Virus record (IMG/VR): IMGVR_UViG_3300046492_000612
Span: 1-54,733 of that record
Strand: one strand, 5' to 3'
Source: a virus
DNA length: 54,733 bases
Shown here: piece by piece, positions 8,755-17,453 of the stretch
Position numbering within the stretch: the stretch's first letter is position 1
Layout: every line of letters begins with the position of its first letter
Translations under genes and position numbers: made by a program
Notes under the pieces: model-generated
Databases searched by the model: none
Seen by the model: only the letters and a program-made list of their open reading frames with translations
Told to the model about the DNA's origin: nothing

Positions 8755-9345
8755 TCAGGTCTTGTCTTCGGCGTAGATTGAGGCGCTGATGATCGCCCCG
8801 CCCCACCGGCGCTCGCCAATGCAGATAGGCACAGGGTTGCCGGAGGCGGTGGTGTTGTTCGCGCTGCCGAAGGCGTAGCTGGGCAGGTTGTCCGGCGAAG
8901 CGCTTTGCTTGAGGCCGGAGGCTTGGGGGCTCAGCATCTGGATCACGCCACCAGCGACCAAAGCGATGCCAGGGCCTGCGGCGGCCTGGAAGCCAGGGAT
9001 GAACGACACGGCGATCAGGATTACGCCCAGCACAGTCTGAAGAATGCCAGCGCGCTTGCTGCCAGACACCACCGGCACGATGCGAACCTCCCGCGTGCCC
9101 CCCATGGAAAACTCAGACTCGTTCGCGCTGGCCCGATTCCTGAACACGGCGAAGCGCATACCGAGGGAATCAAGACGCTTCACCTCATCATCAAAACCGG
9201 GAAGTGTGGATTTAAGCGCCTTGAATGCCTCCCAGGTTTGCCCTGAGTCCAGCAGCCGCCGATGGCGCCGGCCAAACTTCTTGGCGAGCGATCCGGACAG
9301 CAGGATCTCCGTCATCGGTGTGTAATGGGCTACTGTTGCCGCCAT
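8755..9345 (-). CDS. I: Tail assembly protein I
   Basis: A 196-residue protein of the lambda gpI family, needed for tail-tip assembly. The family pattern is visible: FKALKSTLPGF near residue 40, then MRFAVFRNR, two hydrophobic segments (AGILQTVLGVILIAVSFIPGF and GPGIALVAGGVIQML, about residues 110-150) and the C-terminal PVPICIGERRWGGAIISASIY. A GGGGGAG lies just before the start. It is separated from K by an accessory cassette, although in lambda the two are adjacent. Confidence 0.9.
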   Translation of the reverse strand: MAATVAHYTPMTEILLSGSLAKKFGRRHRRLLDSGQTWEAFKALKSTLPGFDDEVKRLDSLGMRFAVFRNRASANESEFSMGGTREVRIVPVVSGSKRAGILQTVLGVILIAVSFIPGFQAAAGPGIALVAGGVIQMLSPQASGLKQSASPDNLPSYAFGSANNTTASGNPVPICIGERRWGGAIISASIYAEDKT

Positions 9346-9362
9346 GACTCCCCCTATTAATG

Positions 9363-9381
9363 AAAAACCGCCCGAAGGCGG
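9363..9381 (-). terminator. Terminator after lipoprotein gene
   Basis: On the minus strand CCGCC, a TTCG tetraloop, GGCGG and five T. It lies just after the lipoprotein stop and before gpI, so it would end a separate lipoprotein transcript. Confidence 0.75.
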
Positions 9382-9398
9382 CTTTGTATGCTTCCCGC

Positions 9399-9743
9399 TC
9401 AAAGGCAGGATTTGACGGCGCTTTCCACCGCAGCACGGCCAAATCCCGGCAGCCACGCTACACGCTGGTAGAACCGAACGGAGCTGCCAGTGCCCTTGGC
9501 CGTGATATCGAGCAATTCATCAGACTGCCCAGAGGCGGCGATCAGCAGACGGTAACCGTTCTGCGTTTCGGACATGGCCGCTTCGGACCGCGCGTCTTGC
9601 CATTGCGGGAACACGCAAAGTGCATAGGCCTTTGGATTTTTCGTTGTTACGGTGCTCACCGTAGGCGTCCCGGACCTCAGGTCGCTAGGCGAAGCACACC
9701 CGGCAAGCAGCGCAACTGCAAGCGCCCCGATGAAAATTCGCAT
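9399..9743 (-). CDS. Accessory lipoprotein, copy 1
   Basis: A 114-residue predicted lipoprotein: MRIFIGALAVALLAGC with the lipobox Cys at 16, then a short linker and a small domain with NPKAYALCVFPQW, NGYRLLI, SDELLDI and a final SCL. AGGAGG precedes the ATG. It has its own terminator and a TACAGT hexamer about 30 bases upstream, so it can be expressed apart from the tail operon. It is a clear paralogue of the gene at 28485-28829: equal length, Cys at 16, the same second Cys, W, GY, D-LL and C-L end. Role unknown. Exclusion of other phages at the cell surface is one guess for such prophage lipoproteins. Confidence 0.8.
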   Translation of the reverse strand: MRIFIGALAVALLAGCASPSDLRSGTPTVSTVTTKNPKAYALCVFPQWQDARSEAAMSETQNGYRLLIAASGQSDELLDITAKGTGSSVRFYQRVAWLPGFGRAAVESAVKSCL

Positions 9744-9870
9744 TTGAATCCCTCCTATGGAAAGGTCGGACTGTAGCATCGGGCCTGTCCACCCATCCAG
9801 CCTGTGCAAACGATCAGTAACGATCTCGATACGAGGCGTAGTAGCGTTTGGCCTCCGACGGGAGGCGAAC

Positions 9871-10116
9871 ATGAAACGTAACGCAGAGATCTCAGATCAG
9901 ATCACGGAAACGCTAAGAAACACCGCAGTTGGCGAAAAACTGATAATGAATTTCCGTGGGGAGCCCACGCCAGTGGAGGTCACTTACCTATTTAAAGGAG
10001 GCTGGGTAGTGAGCCAAACCCTTATTCCTGGAATGCCACTAGAGATAACCAAAGGGGAAGATGGTTATCTCGAGCAGATCGACATAAAGCTTCTGCCTCA
10101 TGACGGACTTAAATAG
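9871..10116 (+). CDS. Small accessory protein, unknown
   Basis: An 81-residue protein starting MKRNAEISDQITETLRN with GGAGG eight bases upstream. The C-terminal half is beta-rich (PVEVTYLFKGGWVV, PLEITKGEDGYLEQIDI). Not recognised. It runs against the tail operon and divergently from the lipoprotein gene, so it needs its own promoter in the 127-base divergent interval, where I see no strong hexamer pair. Part of the cassette between tail genes I and K. Confidence 0.6.
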   Translation: MKRNAEISDQITETLRNTAVGEKLIMNFRGEPTPVEVTYLFKGGWVVSQTLIPGMPLEITKGEDGYLEQIDIKLLPHDGLK

Positions 10117-10212
10117 CCCCCACTTCAGGATGACTTCCCGAGTCCTTCGCCTGCAAGCCCATGGAGTGGGGATTGCGCCAATTTCGGCGCGTTTGTGACC
10201 TAGGAGGTCGAA

Positions 10213-10461
10213 TTGAACAATCTTCCACCCTTTGACCAAGGTGTCTTGATGGCCCTGGTTTCTTTAACAGCTGCGCTCAAATCGATGCCCGGTTTTGATA
10301 GCGAAGCTCTCGCAAAAGCCGCCCAGAGGTTTATCGATGAACCTCCAGCTGATTGCTCGGGGGGCGCGGCCTTCGATGCTTACGAATGGCCGCTCAGCGT
10401 TTTGAAGACAGATATTTCTCAGCTGCAGGTGTTGCTGAACGCCGACAAAACCCGCAGCTGA
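10213..10461 (+). CDS. Small accessory protein with TTG start, unknown
   Basis: An 82-residue protein with an unusual TTG start supported by TAGGAGG nine bases upstream. It has a helical look (LMALVSLTAALKSM, SEALAKAAQRFI, WPLSVLKTDISQL). No recognised family, signal peptide or membrane helix. It follows the 81-residue gene by about 95 bases on the same strand and ends before gpK, which converges on it. Confidence 0.6.
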   Translation: MNNLPPFDQGVLMALVSLTAALKSMPGFDSEALAKAAQRFIDEPPADCSGGAAFDAYEWPLSVLKTDISQLQVLLNADKTRS

Positions 10462-10566
10462 TCTCCAGCCCCGCCGCCTTCGAAAGCCTCCAGACCGGTT
10501 CGCCGCTGGTGGTTTTCGCTGCTGACTCAATTACACATTTCATATGCCCTCCTGCGGCTCTGCCGC

Positions 10567-11328
10567 TCATACTGGTTTCGAATGTTTGTGCCTGAGGACC
10601 AGGCGGGTTCGGTCGTGCCAGGGACCGCCGAAGACGATGACTTCCGAGGGCCGGCCGTACATGTGGTGGAGCAGGAATGGGCCCTGGCCGTGCACGCCCG
10701 ATTTCTCACCGGGGAGCCCCGGATCGGCCGCCAGGTAGATGCCGGCATGGTTCGGGTGGGCCGTCTTGCCCACGGCCATGACGATCAAGTCACCCCGCTG
10801 TGGCGCGCCCACGCGCTCGAACCCGGCAGCCTCGTAGGCCTGCTCGTAAAGGCTGGGCCCTGAGGCGTCTTCCCACCACCCGTCTTCGCGCTTGAAGGGC
10901 TCGAATTCCAGCCCCATCTCGCGCTGGTACCAATCGGCGCAGACCTGCCAGCAGTCCCAGGCGCCGTGCACAAAAGGCCGGCCGAGCAGCGGCGTGTTGC
11001 CTTCGGGGACGATGGTGCGCAGGTCTCCTTCAGGCCAGGACAGGATATGCCAGGGCAATTCGGTGGCTTCACACATGGCCCGGTCCCGCGGCGAAGGGCG
11101 GCTGGTGGCGTCCGGGTGGGAGTGCACGATGCCGATCACTTGGCCCACGGCCTCGGCTGCGACATAGTCGGCCGGATCGATGCGGAATTCTTCCTTGGGG
11201 TCGCTGGCGGTGTTCGTGCACGGGAAATATTGCTGCTTGCGCCCGACGGCCAACAGCAGCCCGCAGCACTCGCGTGGGTATTCAGCCTGGGCGTGCGCTT
11301 GCACCGCCTCGAGTATGTATTTGAGCAT
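10567..11328 (-). CDS. K: Tail assembly protein K (JAMM plus NlpC/P60)
   Basis: A 253-residue two-domain protein as in lambda gpK. The N-terminal MPN/JAMM domain has Glu20 (YPRECCGLL) and the zinc motif HSHPDATSRPSPRD (His69, His71, Asp82). The C-terminal NlpC/P60 domain has Cys126 (WDCWQVCADWY) and His194 (NHAGIYLA). It probably processes or helps build the tail tip and may cut peptidoglycan on entry. The start at 11328 is preferred because it begins the JAMM domain directly and lies two bases after the L stop. Confidence 0.92.
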   Translation of the reverse strand: MLKYILEAVQAHAQAEYPRECCGLLLAVGRKQQYFPCTNTASDPKEEFRIDPADYVAAEAVGQVIGIVHSHPDATSRPSPRDRAMCEATELPWHILSWPEGDLRTIVPEGNTPLLGRPFVHGAWDCWQVCADWYQREMGLEFEPFKREDGWWEDASGPSLYEQAYEAAGFERVGAPQRGDLIVMAVGKTAHPNHAGIYLAADPGLPGEKSGVHGQGPFLLHHMYGRPSEVIVFGGPWHDRTRLVLRHKHSKPV

Positions 11329-11330
11329 GG

Positions 11331-12080
11331 TCAACTCCGCGCGATCAGCGATACGGCCGGGAAGCCGCCGAACGGAAGTTCGTTGTTGGCACCGAAGCGG
11401 GGTTCGCACCCACGCGCCAGCGTGGCGTCGCATTCATCCTTTTCAGGGTCGTCGGTGGGGTTGCCGTCCTTGTCCACATAGCCGCCGGTGTACCCGCAAT
11501 CCGGCCCCCGGTAGCCGCCCGTGAGGCACCAATGGCACAGCGTGGTCATCTGCCGGCCTATCGATTCGTTGCCCACATCGCCAGGGCTGGCCAGCTCCCA
11601 TGTCACAGACTCGCCGTCCTCGTTGGTTTTCTGGTCGACATACCAGACCTCGATCGATTCTTGCGTGGGATCGGCATCGGCATTGCCCGCGGGAAAGTTC
11701 TGCCCGTCGAGGTAGCGGCCAAGCGTGTGATGCATGGTGAGCTTGAATTCGAGCAGATCATCGAACGCCAGGCATAGCGCGGTGATACGCCCATTCACGT
11801 TGCCGACTGACAGCGTGGGCCGCACGGCGGTACCGTCGCCGTTCGTCTCGATGCCATCGATCTGCATGGGCCAGGCCCCGTACTCGTTGCCCTGCCACCA
11901 GATGGCCTTGGCCGGCAGTTGGTCGGCATCGATACCGGCGGCCAGGATCTCCGCCGAGGTGTGCGGGATCGAGTGCCCGTGAAATCGAAGCACATCCGCG
12001 CCATAGTCGGTGCCGTCGAGCTCGAACAGCAGAACCTCGCTGCCCGGCTCCAGCACCTGGATGTCATTGATCAGCGGCAT
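11331..12080 (-). CDS. L: Minor tail protein L, iron-sulfur type
   Basis: A 249-residue protein of the lambda gpL family. The C-terminal domain carries cysteines at about 182, 185, 195, 217 and 225 within LCHW, GPDCGYTGG, DECDA and RGCEPRFG. In lambda gpL four such cysteines bind a [4Fe-4S] cluster, and the conserved spacing suggests the same here. The N-terminal part (EVLLFELDGTDYG) is the tail-binding domain. Set between M and K, as in lambda. Confidence 0.92.
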   Translation of the reverse strand: MPLINDIQVLEPGSEVLLFELDGTDYGADVLRFHGHSIPHTSAEILAAGIDADQLPAKAIWWQGNEYGAWPMQIDGIETNGDGTAVRPTLSVGNVNGRITALCLAFDDLLEFKLTMHHTLGRYLDGQNFPAGNADADPTQESIEVWYVDQKTNEDGESVTWELASPGDVGNESIGRQMTTLCHWCLTGGYRGPDCGYTGGYVDKDGNPTDDPEKDECDATLARGCEPRFGANNELPFGGFPAVSLIARS

Positions 12081-12088
12081 GGCTGGCC

Positions 12089-12433
12089 CTACGGCACAAA
12101 GGCCTGTTCAAAGGTTGCAGTGATTTTGTACGCCATTCCGCCGAGAGGCGTCGGCACGGGGTCAGCGCAGGTGTAGAAGCCGACCGAGCCAAGCGGCGGA
12201 GTCCACAAAAAGGCCTTAGCGCCGGCGTGGCGATCGAAGAAGGCCATGACATCCAAGATTTGCGCCTTCAAGCCAGTGATCGTGACGGGGAACGACTGCT
12301 CCTTGTTGTTCGGCCCATCGGCCGCTGTTTGCTTGTAGCCATCACCGAACTGGGAAGTCCTGACTCGGTAGGTGATGGTGGGTGAATCGCCGGACTGCGT
12401 CGGCCAGGTGAATGTCTCGATGGCCAAGGTCAT
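12089..12433 (-). CDS. M: Minor tail protein M
   Basis: A 114-residue protein of the lambda gpM type (ETFTWPTQSG, RVRTSQFGDGYKQ, FFDRHAGAKAFLWTPP). The start at 12433 forms an ATGA overlap with the tape measure stop, which is better than the upstream ATG at 12478. It is a tail-tip component placed between H and L. Confidence 0.9.
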   Translation of the reverse strand: MTLAIETFTWPTQSGDSPTITYRVRTSQFGDGYKQTAADGPNNKEQSFPVTITGLKAQILDVMAFFDRHAGAKAFLWTPPLGSVGFYTCADPVPTPLGGMAYKITATFEQAFVP

Positions 12434-15400
12434 GCCCTCCCGTTGACTTGCCTGAAGCTGGTACCGCCTGGTCGCCAAGAGTCAGCAACGGCTTTCTCTG
12501 CCGCTGCCTTCATCTGCGTTTGCAGGTTCTGCGCAAGCGCCGTCTGATCGAGCGTCATGCCCTCGTTGCTGCGATCCTGGGTTACCACATTGACCGGCGC
12601 GTTAATGGAAATACCGCCGCTCGACGACGACGCTGAGGTCATGGCTGCGCCCGTGCCCAGTGGCGTGACGCTGCCGCCGTTGGCGCCGGTCATGAGGTAG
12701 GACTTGCCACCTTCGCTGTAGAGCTCAGGGCCCAACTCGTTCACCTGGTACAGCGAGTTGGCATCCACCGGACCGCCAGAAGCGCGCGCGCCCGAAACGT
12801 AGCTGCTGAATGCCGTCGACGTGTAGTCCGAAGCGCTCGATCCCGCAGTGGTCGCGCTGGAGCTTCCACCGAAGTAGCTGGTCACAGCCGATGCTGCATA
12901 GCTCAAGAGCCCGGTCGCCGCCTGCCTGGCGGCAATGCGCGCCATATCGGCGATGATCGACTTTGCGAAGTCCGAGAACGACAGTTTCCCGGTCGTGGCA
13001 AAGTTGGCGATGGCGTCTTCCATGCTGCTGAAGGCATTGCCGAACAGGGTCTTTGTCTGCCCGGCGATGTTCTTCGCGCTGTCGAGGTAGTTCTCCCAGG
13101 CGGAAGTCGCGCCATTGGTCCAGTCGCCCTGGGCGGTCTGGACGTCGGCGTAGTTCTGCCGGATCTGGTCGGTGGCCTTTTTGTTGGCATCGGCCAAGGC
13201 CTGGGACTTGCGGCTGAACTCCTCCTCGCTCATGTTGCGAGACGGATCGGACTTCTGGTTGGCCAGCTCCAGCGCCTGCTGGGCGAAGCGGTCCTGCTGG
13301 GCGTTCAACTGGTTGTCGAGCGCCGTCTGCGAATCACCGCGGCCCACGCCGAGCACAGCCCGCTGGCCTGCCAGCTCCAGGGCCTTCTGCTGCTGCCCCA
13401 GTGCCTGGATATAGGTGTTGATCGAGAGCTCTTGCTTGGCCAGGCGGCCTTGCTCGTTCTTCGCCAGCACCTCAAGTTGGCTGTCAGCGTCCTTCTGCGC
13501 CTTGACCATATCGGCCCGGGCGTCGGCGATCTTCTGGTCCAGCTGGATGCGCTGGGCGCTGGTGGTGGTGCTCTTGGCCTTCACCTCTTCGAGCGCCGCG
13601 ATCTCGGCCTCGTAGGCTGCCGTCACCTCGTCGCGCTCATTGCCGATTAGGGCTTCGCGCTTTAGCGCATAGTCGGCCTGGGAGATCAGCCCGGCCTTCT
13701 GCGCGGCGTCCAGTTGCTGTTGGGTGTTCTTGTAGTCGGCGACGATGCCGGCCAAGATATTCTTTGAAGTGTTGAAGCCGTTCAGGTCGATGGCGGCGGT
13801 GGCGGTCCTGGGGTCCTTGTATTGATCCCGGATGTTGGCCTGATTTTTCGCGACGGTGTCGGCATTGAGCCGGGCGTCCTTCGGGTTCGCTGCCCGGATC
13901 TTGTCGAGGTTGTCAGCGTATTCCTTCAGCGCCTTGTTGCGCTTTTCCTCGTTTGTCAGGGCTGCGTTGGCCAGGGTATCGACCTTACCCATGGCGTCGA
14001 TGGCTTCCTGCTCGAGCTTTGCTCGGTCGCCAACGTACTTCGTACGCGCCTTCTCCCCTTCGATCTGTAGTTCAACCACGTTGATTTCGGCGCTGATATC
14101 AGCTGCCGAGCGGCCACCACCGCCCCGCGCCCCGGTACCGAGGCGTTGAGCATTCTTCAGCTGCTCCTGGAGTGCTACGAGGCGCTGCTGATCAGTCTGC
14201 TGCCGGCCTACATTCAAAGTCGCATCAAGCGCGCCTTTGGCGGCATTCTTGATGGAATTCCATCCGCGCTCGATATAGCCGAGGTTTTCGGTGATCTCGC
14301 CGGATCGGGTTTTGACCGCAGTTGCGTAGGAATCTGTCAACAGCTTCGCCGCACCGATCGTATCGCCCTGCTTCTCCAGCGCGACGATCTGGCCGTAAAC
14401 CGACGCGGTGAGAAAATGATATTCATCGTTGAGCGATTTCGCCGCCGCGACCGGGTCTTGAGCGATCTTGACGAATTCGGCAATTGTCGCGTCTACCGAC
14501 TTGCCGGTGGCCTTCTCCATCGAAAGCGCGGCTTCGGTGACCTCTTGGAAGCTGTCGCCAGCGATCTTGCCATTACCGGCGAGCTGCGCCAGTGCTGCGG
14601 CCGCCGCCCCAGTGGTGCCGACCGTGGCGCTGATCTGCCGCGCCATGTCCGACAACTGGGCAGAGCTGGTGCCCGCATAATTACCGGTGGTGATTAACGC
14701 CTTGTTATAGGCGATCGACTCATTCGCGCCAGCATTGTAGGCAACCGCCAAGCCGGTAATCCCGGCAACCACCAGCGCTATTGGCCCAACGATGGCAGCC
14801 AGGCGTAGGGCTGAAGCACCGGCATTGGTGCCGATCTCAAGGATGTTGTGGGCGGCGACCCGGATGTTGCCTTCGGCCAGCGCATTGCCCAGCTGCAATA
14901 CGTTCTCGCGAGCATCCTTGCTACCGAGCGCCAGGGATGCCAGCGGCCCCTTCGCTTTCTCACCTTCGTCATTGAAGGTTTTTACCTTCGAGCGCGCTGC
15001 TTCGATGTCGGCGGTGAACGCCTTGTAGCTGTCACCATCGATATTGCCGGCCTTGAAGTGCTGGTTCAGCTGCTCTTGCTGATCGTCGAACTTTTGCAGC
15101 GCAGCCAAGGTTGGATTGATCTTGCCCAGCAGCGCCTGCAGGCCTTCTGCTTGAACGCCCGTGGCGGCCGCCGCCTTCTTGGTCTCTTCGGCCAGCCGGG
15201 CTTCGGTCTCCAGAATGGCCTGGCCACGGGCATTGGCCTGGGCCTGCACGGCCGCCCAGTCGGTGGTCGCCTTCTGAGCTCCGTTCATTGCCGAGGCGCT
15301 GGACGAGACGCCCGTGGTCAGCGCCTTGTGGTATTCGCTGGCGTCCAGCGAAGCCTTGGCCATCTCCAGCAGACGCGCCTTGGCGTCGTCGGTGGATTCG

Positions 15401-15582
15401 GCCAGCTTACCCTCGGAAGAGGCCAATTCGTTGGCCGCGGCGGCAGCCTTGCCGAATCCAGCGGCCACCCCGTTTGTTGCTTTCTCGGCCTTCGCCCCGG
15501 AGTCGACGAGCTTGTCGAGGCCGTCAGTGGCTTTCGTAACGTCCGACGAGTCGACGCTGATGCCGAGCGATGCGATATCCAT
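12430..15582 (-). CDS. H: Tape measure protein
   Basis: A 1050-residue, mostly helical protein rich in A, Q, K and D with a hydrophobic segment near residues 265-290 (LRLAAIVGPIALVVAGITGLAV) and the C-terminal ending SWRPGGTSFRQVNGRA. This is the tape measure family, which sets tail length and is ejected during entry. At the usual 1.5 angstrom per residue the tail would be roughly 150 nm. The G/GT chaperone genes are directly upstream, as expected. Start supported by AAGGTGG. Confidence 0.95.
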   Translation of the reverse strand: MDIASLGISVDSSDVTKATDGLDKLVDSGAKAEKATNGVAAGFGKAAAAANELASSEGKLAESTDDAKARLLEMAKASLDASEYHKALTTGVSSSASAMNGAQKATTDWAAVQAQANARGQAILETEARLAEETKKAAAATGVQAEGLQALLGKINPTLAALQKFDDQQEQLNQHFKAGNIDGDSYKAFTADIEAARSKVKTFNDEGEKAKGPLASLALGSKDARENVLQLGNALAEGNIRVAAHNILEIGTNAGASALRLAAIVGPIALVVAGITGLAVAYNAGANESIAYNKALITTGNYAGTSSAQLSDMARQISATVGTTGAAAAALAQLAGNGKIAGDSFQEVTEAALSMEKATGKSVDATIAEFVKIAQDPVAAAKSLNDEYHFLTASVYGQIVALEKQGDTIGAAKLLTDSYATAVKTRSGEITENLGYIERGWNSIKNAAKGALDATLNVGRQQTDQQRLVALQEQLKNAQRLGTGARGGGGRSAADISAEINVVELQIEGEKARTKYVGDRAKLEQEAIDAMGKVDTLANAALTNEEKRNKALKEYADNLDKIRAANPKDARLNADTVAKNQANIRDQYKDPRTATAAIDLNGFNTSKNILAGIVADYKNTQQQLDAAQKAGLISQADYALKREALIGNERDEVTAAYEAEIAALEEVKAKSTTTSAQRIQLDQKIADARADMVKAQKDADSQLEVLAKNEQGRLAKQELSINTYIQALGQQQKALELAGQRAVLGVGRGDSQTALDNQLNAQQDRFAQQALELANQKSDPSRNMSEEEFSRKSQALADANKKATDQIRQNYADVQTAQGDWTNGATSAWENYLDSAKNIAGQTKTLFGNAFSSMEDAIANFATTGKLSFSDFAKSIIADMARIAARQAATGLLSYAASAVTSYFGGSSSATTAGSSASDYTSTAFSSYVSGARASGGPVDANSLYQVNELGPELYSEGGKSYLMTGANGGSVTPLGTGAAMTSASSSSGGISINAPVNVVTQDRSNEGMTLDQTALAQNLQTQMKAAAEKAVADSWRPGGTSFRQVNGRA

Positions 15583-15605
15583 TGACCCACCTTGAATGTG
15601 GCCCG

Positions 15606-16315
15606 CTACGGGCTGTTCTGTCGCGCCTCGGCCATGACGGCCAGCGCTTCGGCCTCCATCACCTGCAGGTCAGGGAAGGTGCGTGTGATCTGCTTCTTGC
15701 TCATCCCGATGATGGTGCCGACCTCGCGGACGACGCCGTAGTCGAGGCCGGTGGCGCCGCCCATGCCGACACGCCATTGCGTGCCCATGGCAGCCATCAG
15801 CGCGAATGCTGGCCAGATGTCGGGGAAGACCTCAACGTTGTCGTCAAGGTCGGCTACGGTCAGCCCCAGGGCCGCGAGCTGGGTGGCCGATGGCCCAGGT
15901 TCGTAGAGCGCCTGGGCTACGGCTATCAGTTTCCCTTGCGGGCCGGCACAAAGGCCTTCTGGTAGGCATCAACGATCGCATCGCCAGCGCCCGACGAAGT
16001 GTCGACCAAGGCGCGGATATTCTCCTCGCTCAGTTCGTCGTCGAAGCCCCAGGAATCGACCAGTTCTTGCACCTGCTTCACCTGACGCGCCATTTGCGAT
16101 TCAGTGATCTCTGCCAGCGTCACCGCATCCCCCTTGGCTTCCAGGTCCGCCTGCTCTGCCTTGGCGCTTTCCTGCCAGCCCACGAACAGAGCGGCCAGGT
16201 CCTTACGGCCGCGGTACTTGAACACGAACGGCACCTTGATGGTTTCGCCGTTCACCCGGGGAATCTCGACGTCGGCCTTGAAGGTCGGGTTCTGCGCGAT
16301 CTTGAAAGAGGCCAT
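15606..16315 (-). CDS. GT: Tail assembly chaperone GT, made by -1 frameshift
   Basis: The G frame ends ...CGC AAG GGA AAC TGA. The heptamer G GGA AAC at 15935-15929 fits X XXY YYZ, and a -1 slip there opens a 107-codon frame (continuing LIAVAQALYEPG and ending AEARQNSP) down to 15606. The fusion would be 236 residues. In lambda, G and GT bind the tape measure before tail tube polymerisation, made by a -1 slip on GGGAAAG. The T frame has no good Shine-Dalgarno of its own at the junction, so frameshifting is the likely way to express it. Efficiency is not known. Confidence 0.85.
15926..16315 (-). CDS. G: Tail assembly chaperone G
   Basis: A 129-residue protein starting MASFKIAQNPTFKADVEIP, a pattern typical of siphophage tail assembly chaperones. 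It is the main product of the frameshift pair, ending at the TGA right after the slippery heptamer. It lies between the tail tube gene and the tape measure gene, which is the conserved order. It probably coats the tape measure during tail assembly. Confidence 0.9.
   Translation of the reverse strand: MASFKIAQNPTFKADVEIPRVNGETIKVPFVFKYRGRKDLAALFVGWQESAKAEQADLEAKGDAVTLAEITESQMARQVKQVQELVDSWGFDDELSEENIRALVDTSSGAGDAIVDAYQKAFVPARKGN
15929..15935 (-). promoter_or_regulatory. -1 ribosomal frameshift site GGGAAAC
   Basis: Slippery heptamer G GGA AAC in the G frame, immediately followed by the TGA stop. The tRNAs can re-pair on GGG AAA. Lambda uses GGGAAAG at the same place in the same gene pair. Confidence 0.85.
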
Positions 16316-16324
16316 GCGGATTCC

Positions 16325-16972
16325 TTACGACAGGTAGCGAGTTGGGGTCGATTGCAGAGCCATGTTCAGCACACGAGTCAGCAGCGCGTTTCGGGTCACG
16401 GTCGGCTGCGAGGTGTAGGAGGTGTAGACCCCATACAGCAGCATGTCGGTGCCGGGCAGGTTGAGGCGCGCGGCTTCGACCTGCTTGTTCGAGTCAGCAG
16501 CCAGCAGCACAGCGTTGTAGGCCTGAGCCGGGTCGTCGGCGACGGTGATGGCAATGGAGGCTGCGGCCTTGTCGGTCGGGATCTGGAAGCCCTGCGACTG
16601 TTCCAGAAACGCGACGTCGGTGTAGTTCTGGGTGCCACCCGAAGAGGCGAACTCGGTCACCTGTGGAACAGACACCCAGGTCAGGATTTTCTTCAGCGTG
16701 CCGGTGCCGACGCCCGCCGGGAAGTTCTGCACGTTGGTGGTGTCGATCGCTTCCAGGGTGATCGCGGCGGCAGTAGCGGTCTTCACGCGCACCACCTTGT
16801 TGTTCAGCGGCGCCCAGGTCGAAGTCACCAGCACGATATCACCGGCGGCCAGGGTCGCACCGGTCACCGTCAGTACGGTTTCGGTGGCGTTCGTGGCGGC
16901 GGTGAAAGGCAGCACGGCGGCATAGGTGGCCGCATGCTGGACAGTGGCGCCGTTGGGGAGTTTGTAGCCCAT
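16325..16972 (-). CDS. V: Major tail tube protein
   Basis: A 215-residue protein, beta-rich and T/A/V-rich (ETVLTVTGATLAAGDIVLV, FPAGVGTGTLKKI, SQGFQIPTDKAAASI). The gene position between the tail terminator and the G chaperone, the length and the composition fit the siphophage tube protein (lambda gpV analogue), which polymerises around the tape measure. Start supported by GAGGA nine bases before the ATG. Confidence is in the role rather than in close similarity to gpV. Confidence 0.85.
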   Translation of the reverse strand: MGYKLPNGATVQHAATYAAVLPFTAATNATETVLTVTGATLAAGDIVLVTSTWAPLNNKVVRVKTATAAAITLEAIDTTNVQNFPAGVGTGTLKKILTWVSVPQVTEFASSGGTQNYTDVAFLEQSQGFQIPTDKAAASIAITVADDPAQAYNAVLLAADSNKQVEAARLNLPGTDMLLYGVYTSYTSQPTVTRNALLTRVLNMALQSTPTRYLS

Positions 16973-16997
16973 GGGGAGTTTTCCTCTCGCAGAAATG

Positions 16998-17019
16998 AAA
17001 AACCCCGCACATGGCGGGG
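16998..17019 (-). terminator. Terminator before the tail tube gene
   Basis: On the minus strand CCCCGC, loop CATGT, GCGGGG and five T, in the gap between the tail terminator gene and the tube gene. A partial terminator here might help set relative expression (inference). Confidence 0.75.
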
Positions 17020-17042
17020 TTCAGGGTTGCCCAATGGGCGGG

Positions 17043-17453
17043 TTATTCGGTATCAGCGCGGTACTGGAAGGAAGCCGCGACGGTGTATGTCGAGTCGTCG
17101 GTGATGCCCGGGCCGGGCTCGACAGGCGTCAGCACGATCACCGTGAAGTCACCATCGCTCAACCGCAGGTAAAGCGGGAAAAGGTCGGCGATGTCGTCAG
17201 CCAGGCCTTCGGCGCGGGTCGGACCATCGCCGGAGGGCGTCACGATGCTGACCTGGAACACGCCGGTGTAGATCTTCTGGTCGCCCGCCAGCGTGTTGCT
17301 ATCGGTGCCGGCCGGGAGCAGGAAGGCCCGCAGGTAGGTCTCGCCGTCTTCGGGGTCGAACTGGACGCCCTGATACGCGACCCGCAGACCCTGATCAGTC
17401 GCCCAGACATCGAGCCTTGCCTGATACAGCAGCCGGATTTTCGAATGACTCAT
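17043..17453 (-). CDS. Tail terminator-like protein (U position)
   Basis: A 136-residue protein starting MSHSKIRLLYQARLDVWA, with YLRAFLLPAG and a beta strand pattern typical of tail terminator or DUF4128-like proteins. It overlaps the upstream gp10-like gene by ATGA. In lambda the analogous gpU caps the tube. The assignment combines the sequence pattern with gene order. Confidence 0.75.
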   Translation of the reverse strand: MSHSKIRLLYQARLDVWATDQGLRVAYQGVQFDPEDGETYLRAFLLPAGTDSNTLAGDQKIYTGVFQVSIVTPSGDGPTRAEGLADDIADLFPLYLRLSDGDFTVIVLTPVEPGPGITDDSTYTVAASFQYRADTE

